Shown here in pieces: positions 10,526 to 23,747 of a DNA stretch of 64,000 bases (within the stretch, counting starts at the first letter, position 1; every line of letters begins with the position of its first letter). The stretch lies in the NCBI GenBank assembly GCA_043228905.1, contig JBHGNT010000015.1:372001-436000 (forward strand), given 5' to 3'. Below the pieces are notes generated by a model. It saw only the letters and a list, made by a program, of their open reading frames with translations, did not search any database and had not been told where the DNA came from. A program made the position numbers and the translations under genes. The DNA is from Azolla caroliniana (taxonomy: Eukaryota > Polypodiophyta).

Positions 10526-13229
10526 ATGGAGCGATTTTCCGATGAAGTTAGGTTAGTGACTATAGCCACATTGGCTATTTTGCTGCTTCTCTCCGCCGCT
10601 TTTCCACCCCTGCTGGTTCGAGCGGGAGACGGCTTCGATTTCCTCACTTGGAATGTGAGCTACCGAAGCCTCGCAATTCTCGGCAACATTCCGAAGAAGG
10701 TAAGCAAAACTTGCTACTACTAATCCACATAAATGAAAGCCATTCACTTATACTGGGAAGGTAAAGTTACATTGTGGGGACATTGAATCAATCCATTTGT
10801 TTCAAGTTTTGATTTTGAGCTTGATTTATACATTAGGTTATTACGATCAATGGCCAATTCCCCGGTCCAGAAATCGACTCCGTCACCAACGACAACCTCG
10901 TGATTAACGTCTACAACAGCCTCGATGAGCCCTTACTAATTACATGGTCAGTGTGTCTTTAATTCATTCTCAAAATCATTCTCAATGTGTTTAATCCTCA
11001 TTAATCATTCTCTGTGATTTGCTGCAGGAATGGGATCTGGCAGAGGCGAACATCGTGGCAAGACGGTGTGACTGGAACTAACTGCCCGATCCCACCGGGT
11101 CGCAACTTCACATACAACTTCCAGGTGAAAGATCAGATCGGGTCCTACTTCTACTTCCCTAGTACTGGCTTCCAGAAAGCCGCGGGTGGCTATGGCGGCT
11201 TCAAGGTCGACAATCGCATCATCATACCACTGCCTTACCCGTCACCCGACGGCGAATTCTTCGTGTTGATCGGGGATTGGTACAATGCAAATCACACTGT
11301 AATTATCACCTCCATAAACCTGTGTCTATGATCACCACCATCATCATCATCTCTTGGACTAGTGCATTGTATGAAATACAGCTAGGCTAAGACCAAAAGA
11401 AAAACCCTAGCTATCATGAATATATGTGGGAGGGAATGAATGTACTTCACACGAATAATAAAACATTGGTTGATTTTCCCGCAGACATTGCGAGCTAAGC
11501 TAGATGCGGGTGGGAGGCTGGGTTTGCCGGACGGTGTCCTTATCAACGGGCGGGGCCCATACGGGACAACGGTAAACATCCAACCGGGGAAGACATACCG
11601 GCTCCGAATCTCGAATGTCGGGATCGCGACCTCGTTGAATTTCCGGGTGCAAGGCCACAAGATGCTGATGGTAGAGACGGAGGGCTCGCACACGGCACAG
11701 AACCTATACGAGGAGCTCGACATACATGTGGGGCAATCGTACTCGGTGCTCGTGACGGCCAACCAGGCGCCTGGGGACTACTACATGGTGGCAAGCACCC
11801 GCTTCACAAATCCTGTCCTCACCGGAATCGGAATTCTCCACTACACCAACTCCCAGTTCCGCCTTACGGGTCCTCCGCCCGCTGGCCCCACCATTCAAAT
11901 TGACCACTCCTTGAACCAGGCTAGGACCATAAGGTAAGCATTTCATTTGGTTGGTACCAATCTTTGCACACATTCATTCCCACACACACAAATGTGATTC
12001 ATATCATAGTACCAACCTTTGCACACATTCATTCACACACACACAAATGTGATTCATATCAGCGATTTGATTCGGCCGCCGACATTGTGTACAAGTTTCT
12101 TGATGAGCTTTTCGATATGTATATGTATGCAGGTGGAACCTGACGGCGAATGCGGCGCGGCCGAATCCTCAGGGCTCTTTTCACTATGGGATGATCAATG
12201 TCACGCGGACACTGCTCTTGTACGGGTCGGCGCCCGTGATCAATGGGAAGCAACGCTACGCGGTCAACGGGATCTCGTATCTCGCGCCCGACACACCCCT
12301 CAAGCTCGCGGATTACTTCAACCTTCAGGGAGTGTTTGGGCTGGGGTCAATGCCCGACAGCCCGACCGGCTCGAATTCCGGGAGCCTCGGGGTCGGGGTC
12401 GTGGCCGCCGACTTCCACGCGTTCCTCGAGGTCGTGTTCCAGAACAACGAACCCGTGGTGAACAGCTGGCACATCGACGGCTACTCCTTCTTCGTCGTTG
12501 GGTGAGTGAGTTTCATCAAACTTAGTGTGATCCAACCATGGGAGCTTTGGAAGTGAATTAATTTTATGATTGGGTGAGCTATGGATTGAATTGTCATGAA
12601 TTTTCTCGATGATGATCATAGAATGGACGGAGGCGTGTGGACACCGAGCAACCGGAAGGAGTACAATCTGTTCGACGGAATCTCAAGATCCACGGTCCAG
12701 GTAGTAGTGATGATGTTTGTGTTTAGGTTTAGGGTTTTTATGGTCTAGGGTTTTTAGGGTTTAGGGCTTAGGGTTTATGTGAGGCTTGTCCCCCTTACAT
12801 ATGATTTAGGGTTTGGTGCTTACAGTTTAGGGTTTAGGGTTTAGGGTTTATGTGAGGCTTGTCCCCCTTACATATGATTTAGGGTTTAGTGCTTACAGTT
12901 TAGGGTTTAGGGTTTATGTGTGGCTTGTCCCCCTTACATATGTATATGTGATGGGCATTGTACAAATGTAAAATCTATGACTCTCATGTTTGCAAGTATT
13001 TTCTACTCTTATTTATCTATAGGTGTACCCCCACTCGTGGACGGCTGTGCTCCTCGAACTCGATAATGTGGGCATGTGGAATGTCCGGTCACAACTGTGG
13101 GAGAGGGCGTATGGTGGACAACAATTCTACATCCGCGTCTTTAGCCAAGAGATGTCTTTTCGCAACGAAGCGCCTATCCCTTCTAATGTTTTGCTCTGTG
13201 GTCGTGCCGCTCGCCGGCCATCTTCGTAA
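10526..13229 (+). CDS. SKU5-similar (SKS) multicopper-oxidase-like protein
   Basis: Exons: 10526-10699, 10837-10946, 11028-11298, 11485-11933, 12133-12501, 12622-12700, 13023-13229; all GT-AG and phase-consistent, 552 aa. There is an N-terminal signal peptide (hydrophobic residues about 12-30), then three cupredoxin domains: about 33-150, 160-305 and 385-525. The copper motifs are degenerate: ITWNGIWQRRTSW stands where HWHG occurs, SYFYFPS replaces WxHSH, and no HCH triad is present. NSWHIDGYSFFVVG keeps one His. This matches the SKU5/SKS/NTP303 group, apoplastic or pollen-tube-wall glycoproteins without classical laccase activity. Several N-x-S/T sequons are visible. The end NVLLCGRAARRPSS has no hydrophobic tail, so it is not GPI-anchored, unlike SKU5 itself. 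The ending resembles pollen-type SKS11-14 members. The central exons are much more GC-rich than their surroundings. Confidence 0.93.
11950..12062. repeat. Tandem duplication in SKS intron 4
   Basis: Two adjacent copies of about 54 bp contain gcacacattcattc, a short CA run and aaatgtgattcatatca. They end just before the acceptor region of exon 5. Confidence 0.85.
12720..12935 (+). repeat. Interstitial telomere-like TTTAGGG array in SKS intron 6
   Basis: Several groups of one to three gggttta units alternate with a conserved spacer (ggcttgtcccccttacatat). The spacer occurs three times, about 73 and 66 bp apart. TTTAGGG is the plant telomere unit. Confidence 0.85.
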
Positions 13230-16200
13230 TAACACAAATTATTACTATTCAATCCCCAATTCAACATTGAAGACCTTATATTATTATTATTTCCATATGA
13301 AAGACTTGCCCCCTCCCCTCTCTCTCTCTCCATATATAATATGAAGTGGAGGTTGATGTAAGCAACAATCATCTCATTGTATTATTACATCTCTACCTTC
13401 CACCATGTCAACTACTTCTTATCAATCCTCTCAATTGCTCACCAATGAGTAAAGAGTGTTTTTCCTTCTTCTCATAATGAAAGACTCTTTCGATTGATTG
13501 ATTGTTGTTAAATCAAGCACTCATCTCTCTCATCTTTAAAGTAGATTGTGGAATAAAAATCTTTGGAATGGGATCGAACATGAGCCTTAATAACAAGTGG
13601 TATGGTGTATATTTTCGCGATTGTCCACAATGCGATAGTGGTAACCTCTTTGGATATGCATAGTGTGATATCTATGGCTAGCTAGTGTCTAGTATCTAGT
13701 TTGTAAGGTGCCATTTACCCTTTATCTCACATCTTAAAAGCTAGTTGTACCCTACCAAAGGCACCCACTCACATGTAGGGGTTTCTTTAAAGGTTCCACC
13801 ATTTCTATTACAGTTAAAAAAATAAAAAGAGGCATAAAAAAGCACACATTCTATGGCACTTTCCTCGAGATATTCAGATACCTACATGAGTGGAGTTGTT
13901 CTTTGTTGTATAGGGAAAATGTTTCAAGGTGGAGATAAAAACTACCAAGATCTAGAAGCGTGTTTCCAACACGGGAAGCAATTTAAATATATATCCTTTT
14001 CGGCACTTCAATTAATTTAAAGCATACCATTGAAATTTTCACCTTGGAAGCTATTTAGAATGCACATAGATACATTGAATGCTACATACACTTCAAAGCA
14101 AAAGAGATGGTTTTGATTTTTGAAAAAAAGAAAAAGAAAAAAAGAGGGATGGTTTTGATGCTCACTTTATCTAGGTGCATCCTTGTTTGTCAAAGAGATG
14201 GTCAGACAAATCATTATGCAACCGCGTACCAAAAGACAAACAACAAAGTGAAAGCATGGGAAGATGATACAAAAGAGAGTGTCACGCTTTACATATATTT
14301 GTTGATATTGTTGTTTCCTAGACAAATTTTTTATCTATCACGGAAAGGTGTTTAATTAATAGAGATGAACTTGAATTTGTTGGTTAATTCTAGGGGGTGG
14401 AAAGGATAGTCCTTTAAGCAACGGGGTGGGTTTCATGATAGTGTATTTTTCTCGATTCGGTCCAATTACGTGGCTCTCTTAACTCTAGAAATATATTGTA
14501 TAAATAACCTTAAACTAACCATTACCCATAACTGTTGTCAATTAATAGCCCTTTTTGTCTTGATCTTTTCCTTGCTTTCCCCCAAAAATGTGTGTGGGCT
14601 TTTCATTTCGTGTTTTTAAACATGGAATTCTCCAATTGAAACACGAATAATACTCCATTCCCAAGGAATCACACATTGGCATTGACTGACCTAGGAAAAA
14701 CACGTCTATGCATAGTTCTCTTTGAATACCCTTTTGTTTGATGGGCCTTTTACACTAGTTATTTCCTAATGTGCCACTATTGTGAAATAATAGTTTAATC
14801 TATAGCATTCACTCTCTACCCACTTGATGCAAAGAAACACTTGGATTTCATTGTTTAGTATATGTTCCTTGAATTCTCAAGTATGCTCATGTGCATTCAT
14901 TCTACTATTTGTAAGGCATAACCATTATGATCATGAATGACATCATGCATTGTGCCATTGTGAGAATTCTCTTGAACCTCTTTTCGATGCTCTGAATATT
15001 TTGCTCTACAATCATCCATGTGTTCTTTCGGTCATTGGTAGACCTTTGACAAAATTAGAGTGTTTGTATTTTTAATATGCCCATAAAAAAATATTATTTA
15101 TCCATTGTCACCATTGCTAAGTGCTTAAACAATTGCTCTTGAATATGCCAAAACCTTAACAAGATTCAAGGTTTTAAGATCCACTTGTCAAGAACCATGA
15201 ATAATCATGAATGCATTATGCTTCACACAATCAAGAAAGATAAAAGAATGCTAGAAATCACAAAGGTTTATCTCTCACACACAATGTCGTGATTTCAAAC
15301 ATGTCATTTCACAAGCATGCCGACCACCATGTAGAGGTGCACATTACTTCCTTCCAATTTTCACAAAGTTAAAAAATTGTTGATGAATTTTTATTATGTA
15401 CCTACCTAAATTAAGTCAAACATATAATAACTCAACACATGTATATAAAAAACCAATATGAAACTAACTTCATATGCTCGTACAAGCTAGTGACTTCATA
15501 CCCCTCATGACCTCTTTTTTTTTTTACTCGATTGGCACAATTCCCTTACCTTCGCTTGAAGCCTTATGTTCCTAAAATTTACATAGAAAATGTTGGTTTG
15601 TTACTCTTGAGTCGTCCCTATACCATAGAACACTAATTCCGAAGAATTTCGATCAATGGAAACAATGGTTCTTACTACTCATTGTTTCTCATGTAAGACT
15701 TACTCCACAATTATTGCTGTGAAGTGTTGCTACTCATGAAAAGGTTTGGTCTGAATTATTGCCCTCGTCAACTACTCTCACGTGTCAAATAATCTCGTCA
15801 CATTCGAAAACCTGAATTTAGACTTGTGGATAGGCTCTTATGTCTTAGTTCTTTAATTTGAATCTCATCTCTCGGTATTGTTAATTTTAGTGCCCTTTGT
15901 GAGACATATACCCTTGGTCTCCCATTCCTTTTACTCTTTTACTTCTTTTATTTTGGTTTCTTTATTTTTTATTACTCTTTTACTTCTTTTATTTATACCA
16001 TGTCACTTTGTTTTAAACATTCCACAAGGTTCTAACTTGGACTTTTTTTGTCATTTTACTTGCATATTGTTGTAACTACTCCTTACTACATATTTTTACG
16101 GTTTGACTCTATCTTCACTCCATTCACAAGCCATAGTTTCTTTTGTCACATGTATTTAAAATAACGTCAAAAACTTTTGCAAGGTATGCAATTTACCCTC

Positions 16201-16427
16201 ATAGAGCTCGTGGTTCTTGCAACACGAGTTATATGGGCATTATTGTGCTGCTTATGTAGTAGGAAACCACCACCAAGTTTCATCGTACTAAGTCTAAGGA
16301 TTACTACATATTAGTAGAGTATGATTAAAGAGGATAAAAAGAGTGGAAGGAACCAATCAATAGTGGGAAAGAGCGACGGTATGATCGAGGGGAGAAAGAG
16401 TGGTAACGATTTATAAAAAGTCGAAAT

Positions 16428-16996
16428 CATAGTACGTAAAATTCGTGTTCGTCAGCCATATCATTCGTTTTCCTATGTTGGAAAACGAACACGAATGATA
16501 TTAAAAATTTTGTGTGTTTTTTTTTTCATTTTTTCCCTCTTCTCCTCTATACACGTAACGTTACACTCTCCTCTCCTCTCCCACGTAGCCTCGAACGATC
16601 TGCACAGTGCATACCAACGACTCACGACATTCAGGTATAATTAGGTTTAATAATCGGTATTAGGGTTTAAATTTCTAAAAGGAAATTTCAGAAATTTTAT
16701 CATCTCTGAAATTTCATCACTGAAATTTAAACCCTAATACCTATTATTAAACCTAATTATACCTGAATGTCGAGAGTCGTTGGTATGCATTGTGTAGATC
16801 GTTCGAGGCTAGGTGGGAGAGGAGAGGAGAGCGTAATGTTACGTGCAGAGGAGAAGGGGGGAAAAGAGGGAAAAAACAAAAAGAAAATGAAAAAATGAAA
16901 AAAAAAACACATGAATTTTTTAATATCATTCGTGTTCGTTTTCCAACGTAGGAAAACGAATGATATGGCTGACGAACACGAATTTTACGTACTATG
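16428..16996. mobile_element. 569-bp foldback element (long palindrome)
   Basis: The left end catagtacgtaaaattcgtg is the reverse complement of the right end. Complementarity continues inward almost without break for about 270 bp per arm. It covers the cagccatatcattcgttttc, ctctcctctcctctccca and acctaattatacctg segments, to a short loop near 16712. A few substitutions and small indels distinguish the arms. No ORF is present. No clear target duplication was found; a TA dinucleotide flank is possible but ambiguous. Confidence 0.9.
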
Positions 16997-19900
16997 GTTG
17001 GTAGTGTAAATGACTTACCACTAGGGTAAGCTAATTACAATAAAAAGAGAGAGAGACCTAACTCAACAATGGGTTTTTTCACACTATATTCAAAATGGTC
17101 CAAATGTAGAGATAGAAGACTCGATATTGTTCCAAATTTGGGGAGTACAACACAATTGAAATATGTGTAATGCTTTCATGTTTGATGGTAGACATGGGGG
17201 TAAAAGCCTATACGAAGAAGTTGAATGGTATTCTTATGTGGAATTTTGGATGTTAAACCATGTGGGGATCATTTCCTAAAATGAATATTCAGGTTTTCTA
17301 TGGTGTTTCTCGCTCTCTACATAGGATCGGATAGATAGGTAGAGGAGACTAAGAAGTGTTGTAACAAGTGGATTTTACATACAATTAATATAATTGTGTA
17401 CTTTTACTAGAGAGAGAGAGAGAGAGGAACACATCACTTAATATTCGACGTCATTTTATGGGAAAGGACGAGTTTCACCATAATATATGGGACAAAGAGA
17501 TTATAAACTTGCTACATAAACATGTCCATTAGACAAAAAAACTTTTCTTCAAAATTGAGTTACACTAAATGCGATTTACATGAATTCGGATGGCTTCGTG
17601 ATGTCAATGAATTGGAGCCAACTTTGCTCAAAACATGTATTAGGGTCCTTATAAGTTATGACATGACCTACTTAACTATGACAAAAAGACTGTTCATTCC
17701 ATACTCATTTTCAATAAATTTGTTGTCATGAAGGGTTTTCATTGTCACCACTATTTTCTCCATTTGTTGAACCAAGGAGATTGGGTTAGATTTGAGGAAA
17801 AATGAAGCATGTGCATTTTGAAGCCCAATGAAGAAATTGCTGGCAATAGACCACTAGATCCCTGTAATTTTTATCATTCCCATGGCCATACAATCAGTGT
17901 AGTGAATAATATTCATAAATAGAATTTGTGTCAAAGCAATTCAGGATTTACATACTTCATGTACTCTTTAATCTTTCGTCGAAGCTGAAGATATGCAAAC
18001 TTGTGGTCAAATTTACATCTTAGCAATGGTTGCTGTAATAATGTTGGGATTTCACATAATTTGTGATATTAGTGGCCATTCCTTTGTGGGACGAATTCAA
18101 TCGAATGAAGACTATCCTTCCATATTTACAACTGTGAACATTATTACAAGATCTACTAGGATAATGGAGTCAAGTGCTATCTTTGTTGTAGGCAGCATCA
18201 GAAATCCTAGAATTGCAAAGTAGAAGCACTTCCAGAAGTTGGTTCAACTAGCAAGTCCATACAAGCTGTATATGTGTTACATCTATGTATATGATTCAAT
18301 GTAACACACACTATAATTGAGTGTTTTTAATCACAATATGATGTAAGTCTAGTTCTTGCATCATTTGACTAGTAAGAAAAGATCCTGTCCAGATTTTGCA
18401 AACAAATTCCAAGCAATGTTGTAACTGTACATGTCAATCTGAGCGAAGCAAGCTCATTTAGTCTTCCATGGATGGAAATGTGTGACAAAACAATCTCAAA
18501 TATCTCAGTTTGGGTAGTGAAAATCATCAATCGGAACCAGTCATAAATTATGCACACACACACACACACAAAAAAAATGCTAAGTACATTGTTCCCTGAT
18601 ATTTATGTTACTGTAATATTAGGCCAGGTATAATAGAATACCAGCTAGCCCTTACATGGACTCTAGATAGCTAGCTAGTATACACAGCTTGACATAAGAA
18701 ATTGATGCTTAGCATATGTTTCAGGTTATGACCATTAAGAATACATTGGGCAGGAGGCACATATGCTGATTCCTTTATAATTTCTTTCATTGATTATGAA
18801 TTCTCTATTTCTTTTCTACAAACTTTGGATGTAACAGAACTTTCTTTCTATGGCCTATATTTTCTCTTACTGTCAGTTGTATTTATTGAACTGTAACTAA
18901 TTTGTACTAGCTGTTGTTGCTTTCTTGGAAGCTTTGGGTTTCAAAATGGATATATTCAACATTAATCTTGTGGATATTCAATCCATTTTATAGATCTACA
19001 AAATGGAGGAAACCATGGCATTGCCTTAGATAAGAGAAAAACAAATCCATGTAGAAAAGTTTTTTGCATAAAAGAGCGCAATTTTTAAACCGTTTCTGCA
19101 TATTAAAGAATTTATGCATAGAATCTATACGTTTTTCCACAAAAAAAAAAAAACAATTTATATGTTTTTAGGTTCTTTCTGAATAAAGCAGCTCAATTCC
19201 ATCCTTTTCGGCTCAAACGAAAAAAAGTTTAAATTGTAACTCTGTCTCTGCATAAAAAAAGAAGAAAAGAACACATTCCGATACTAATCTGCATAAAAAG
19301 GAGTGTCTTCTTCTGATATTACGTAACTTGATGCATGAGATATAACGCATTCCCATTTGTTTCAAAGGAGCCATCAAATTCAGAATACGATTTGCCAATT
19401 ATTCATGTAGGGATAGGCTTTGACAACACCAAATTATTTTATGTGCATCATGGAATTTCAAGATACAAAAAACGCTTCTCTATAAAGAATATAGACTAGT
19501 CCAAAGTGCTACTTTGGAACAATCCTAGGCTTAGTAATAAGGACCATCAACGTAAACGATTCTTGAACGAGAAGTTCCACCACTCCACTGAATGCAACTA
19601 ATATTTGTTTCGATAACTGGCACAACGGAATCTATGATGCGTCCAGTTATGCACACATCGAGAAGACCCCTTGGGACAATTTGTCGTAGGCATGAGACCT
19701 AACCTTGACGTGATGAATCAATTTCAATCGCGTTTTTTATAAACCATGTGTTCTATGTTGTGACACTAGAGATGCCAATGTGGAATGTAGGGGTTGAATA
19801 TGTAACAACCTCTTGGTCTCTATCAAACAACAACCTTACCAATCAAAATCTTGACCATTGTTTTAGGATCATCGAGTGTTGCTTGAAACTATGTTATGCA

Positions 19901-20157
19901 TTGGATGATAGCATGAGGGATACAAAGACGACAACAACAACAAAAATATATCAGTAACATATTGAGTACATTTTCTGTTATTTTTGTTGACCAAGAGACT
20001 TCCTCATAGCTTTCTTTTTCAATGTCACCTTAATTTATCATGAAATTTCACAATATCCCGAGTGTGTCTTCACAATAATCTCTTTTCAAATGCCATAATT
20101 TTCCATAATTTCTACTCATACATTATGTATGTGCACTCATTATCTCAGGTTACCTAC

Positions 20158-20159
<2 letters not shown>

Positions 20160-20187
<28 letters not shown>
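20160..20187. repeat. (TG)n microsatellite
   Basis: A pure TG run of about 28 bp. Confidence 0.95.
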
Positions 20188-20189
<2 letters not shown>

Positions 20190-20835
20190 CTTGGGAGAAA
20201 ATACTACTCTTCAAATAGTTATTTTGCAACAATCAACATGGAAAAAGGTGCATGGGTGCTTGTGCTTTATAACCTTAAGGTCATGTTATAAATTGGTAAA
20301 AACGTATACATGGATTGCAAATGACATTGAGAGTGCTTAATTCCCTCCTCTTTTACATTGCTTATTAATATGTATTTGTTTGCACCTTCATATGGCCCTC
20401 AAATGAGGTGGATCATCTAGTGTATTCATGCATGATTGCCAATAAGGTGATCTTCTGATGGTAGATCTTTGCATAGTTCTTGGAAATATTCGTGAAATTA
20501 TCTATGCTACATTGTGAAGGATTCACAATTACGCTTTTAGGTTGGATGGTACATTAAGTTACACTTGTGTTTCAAGAAAGTCATATAGTAGAATTCTTCA
20601 CTCAAACTCACAATTATCACACTTCATACCTTGTGAACCTTATTGGTATGTCAATGATTGCCTTAAGTTGCCACCAACGTAGTTGCTATTTGCGAATGAT
20701 CACAATTAGACCTTATATGACAATGTACCCTATAACAAACTTGCATAAAATCTCTCTTACATCTTTGAGCATTAACAGTAGTGGATCTCTCCTTTGTTAC
20801 AACATTGAGCACACTATGCTAGATGATTGATTATA

Positions 20836-20970
20836 GGGAAAAGTACCAGGATACCCCTAGAAGTTCGTCTATTTACCAAAATGGACATAGGGGTAGTTTG
20901 GTAAATTTGGAACTTCCAAGGGCATTCTGGTAAATAGGCAAACTTCCAGGGGTATCCTGGTACTTTTCCC
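20836..20970. mobile_element. MULE-type MITE with 9-bp target duplication
   Basis: The termini gggaaaagtaccaggatacc and its reverse complement bound a 135-bp element. It is flanked by ttgattata at 20827-20835 and 20971-20979, a 9-bp duplication typical of Mutator-like elements. The interior also shows inverted symmetry around gtttggtaaat. There is no coding capacity. Confidence 0.92.
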
Positions 20971-22676
20971 TTGATTATATTGTAACATAACCCTAACCTT
21001 CATACATAGATGGGAAGAGTTCATTGCATTCTCTTTAAGCTCCATACATAAATTGGAAGAGTGCATTACGTTTTCTTTAGTTCGTCACATAATAGGTCAT
21101 TTTGAACCCCTGTGTGACCCCACACACACACTCTCTCTCTCTCTCTCTCAAAGATCTTACAAGCATTTTGTGTCATATCACATGTGAAGTAGCAAAAGTT
21201 GTGATTGATACCTTTGTTGGTTGACATAAAATCCAACAAGAATAAATACATCAAAGGGAAGATGTGTATCGCTTTCACGTCGATAAAATCAAATGTATTC
21301 ATTGATACGAACACATCGAGATTTGTTTGATTACCCAAGAACAATTACAAAGACAAGGAATGATTCAATGAAGGATCCATGGCCCCTGTCGAGTGTGAAG
21401 AAACTCGAGGGCATGTATCAAAATAAAAACCGAAAAGGCTCGGAATCGGCCTCCGAAGAAGAATATATGGATTGGGTTGGATTTTTAATTTGGTCATAAC
21501 TATAAGAAAAGACATGTGCAAATTATAAGAGAGATTTTGTGTGTGTGGGTGTGTTAGTTACTGAGACTGGAGTGCAGGTTAGTTAGCTCAAAGCAAAAAG
21601 ATGGTTTGATGGTTTTGTTTTAGATGGGATTGAGAGAGAGAGAGGCCATCCATCCATCCTTCCTTCCTTCCTTCCTTCCCATAGAAATCATATGACCTCT
21701 CAAAATTAGGTCAAACCCAGAAACTCAGAATAAAAAAGAAGGCTTTCTTTCTCTCTTCTTTTCTTTCTTGCTTTTGTTTCTTTTACAGTGGAGAAAATAA
21801 AGGAAACCAAACCCAGAAAACTTTAAGACAGGGACAACCAATACAGAACAGATTCAGACATCCACCCACCCATATACATATACTGTTATACATATGTATA
21901 TATATACATACATATATTGATTTTATGTGTTTTTTTTTTATCTTTTAATCAGTCGGCTATGGCAGACAAAGAAGTTCTATACCATTATTCAAACTTGCTT
22001 ACTCATTAACTCATACAAATACAGTTTTAAGAAAAGGGAAAAAGAAAACCCAGGTAAAGTATATTCTGCATAGATAAATCCTACTCATAAATAGCCTTTT
22101 TCCAAACTTCCTTTATGAGAGAGAGAGAGAGGGAGACAGACAGGGAGCTTGAATTTGAGTTTCCAAATTCCCACAAAAGATTTCGATGAGAAAGAACAAC
22201 TGATTTGTTCCATCCTTTCCAAATTTGGATGCTTATCTAACTGTTTTTTTACACTAAAAAAGATTGTCTATGAGTTGCCTTAAATGTGTATGTGTGTGGA
22301 TGTCATGGAAGCTTTCATTTGGATTGTTTTCTTTACTCATTCCTGATGATGATAGGACCCTCTGTCTAATCTCTCACTCCTTCACAATCAATCCCATCAT
22401 ATGTATATACATATCATATTCTTTTCACCACCATGTGTGTGAACCTCTTGTGGTGCTTCTTTTCTATCACTAATCATGTGTTGTATGACTAAATATCAAG
22501 TTAAAATCAATCTTTCCTACCTCCTTTGTCCTTTGTTTTCCATTGGTTTTTCGCCTTCTATCCTTGTCCATGTCACCTCACATTGTTTACCTTCGTCCAA
22601 CGCGCCCTCATGCCACATGTGTCAAAAACGTTCTCATTCGTAAAATGTCTCGTATGCATGCAGGTGCAAACAAATT

Positions 22677-23747
22677 ATGGTTGCCCCTTTAGCACGACAA
22701 GCGAGATCGGCTAATATTCTATGCGATGTTGGTGAGGAAACCATAACATCCCCAATATCTAGCTCTTATGTTCCTTTCAAATGGGAAGAAGCTCCAGGGA
22801 AGCCCATATGCAATGAAAGCACTCTAATTGAACATCATGACACCTCCAACAACCCCCTCCAATTGCCCCCAAGACTTCAATTGCAAACGGAAAGTCTCCT
22901 ATGGAAAAAGAGTCACCAGAAGATTCCATTCAAAAGTCACCACTTCACGAAACTATATAAATCTATGCAGCGAGCTAGCAAGCGTAGACATTTCCAAATA
23001 ATGTTCGGTGACAAAGATACTGCGCTAATTGATGATACCAATGAAAGTGATAATGAATTTGCTATTTCTATAGATAAGGTCTACCCATCTATACGAATAT
23101 ATGAAGATCTTGATGATGTGCTCAATCATTGTGACGATAGAGAAAGGAAATGGTGCTCACCACAACAAACCCTCAAGTCTCCTTTGTGGCATCCTCGTAA
23201 ACTAGGGCAACGTGGATCTCATCACCGTGATAACGTTCATGAGAGGTTTAGTAAAGCACAGAAAACCTCTCACATACCAACTATAAATGAATCGCTTCCG
23301 ACACTTACATGGACAAACTTCGACCCAAATGATGAGGACACACATAAAAGTAGCACGGGAAATGTAGCCTCCATGATGTTTAAAGACATCATCAAAAGGA
23401 CCTATAAGTTTCAAAAGAAGAAAGATGTTAATGTAGACATTTGGTCACCCACTCTAGCCACTTACCTTTACAACCAACAAAAGATGGAGGAAGAGAGCAA
23501 TCAATTTCCTTATATCTTGCAAAATAAATCATTTCCAATAAATGGTCATATGTATTACCGATCGAAAAGCCTAAAATGCTATTTTGAAGATCACCAAGAA
23601 CCTCGTAAGGCTATACACAAATCAAGCTTGAGCTATGATGACAAATATGGACAATTTGACAATTCTATCAATACCAAAGGGAGCGAGCTCAAATGCAAGG
23701 GGAAATGCACTGTTTCGAAAACTATTCATATATTGGTAAGATCGTAA
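22677..23747 (+). CDS. DUF688 family protein
   Basis: An uninterrupted 356-aa open frame. Residues about 31-44 read YVPFKWEEAPGKP, the signature of the plant-specific DUF688 family, whose function is unknown. The rest is hydrophilic and probably disordered, with basic patches (KSMQRASKRRHF), a KWCSPQQTLKSPLWHPRK segment and a SYDDKY tract near the end. No signal peptide or membrane span is visible. The start is uncertain: a plausible acceptor (gtatgcatgcag) ends at 22662, and the frame is open between it and the first ATG, so an upstream exon may exist. A good donor-like gtaagatcg at 23736 lies 12 bp before the stop. A speculative 22-codon terminal exon exists at 26316-26381. Confidence 0.75.
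   Translation: MVAPLARQARSANILCDVGEETITSPISSSYVPFKWEEAPGKPICNESTLIEHHDTSNNPLQLPPRLQLQTESLLWKKSHQKIPFKSHHFTKLYKSMQRASKRRHFQIMFGDKDTALIDDTNESDNEFAISIDKVYPSIRIYEDLDDVLNHCDDRERKWCSPQQTLKSPLWHPRKLGQRGSHHRDNVHERFSKAQKTSHIPTINESLPTLTWTNFDPNDEDTHKSSTGNVASMMFKDIIKRTYKFQKKKDVNVDIWSPTLATYLYNQQKMEEESNQFPYILQNKSFPINGHMYYRSKSLKCYFEDHQEPRKAIHKSSLSYDDKYGQFDNSINTKGSELKCKGKCTVSKTIHILVRS

Larger units (their letters stand above)
13230..22676. other. Gene-poor region between SKS and the DUF688 gene
   Basis: AT-rich DNA with only short open frames and no recognisable domains. It contains the foldback element (16428-16996), a SINE-like tail beside it (about 17010-17042), the MULE MITE (20836-20970) and simple repeats including (TG)n at 20160-20187. 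An open frame at 17993-18223 (76 aa, hydrophobic N terminus) cannot be tied to any family. Confidence 0.5.

Noticed and set aside
12019-12525. 168-codon open frame overlapping SKS exon 5
   Set aside because: It is a wrong-frame shadow of the GC-rich exon. The exon 5 frame matches SKS proteins and joins its neighbours in phase.
17993-18223. 76-aa frame with a hydrophobic N terminus, possibly a small secreted peptide precursor
   Set aside because: No recognisable motif, no cysteine pattern, no promoter evidence. Could be chance in AT-rich DNA.
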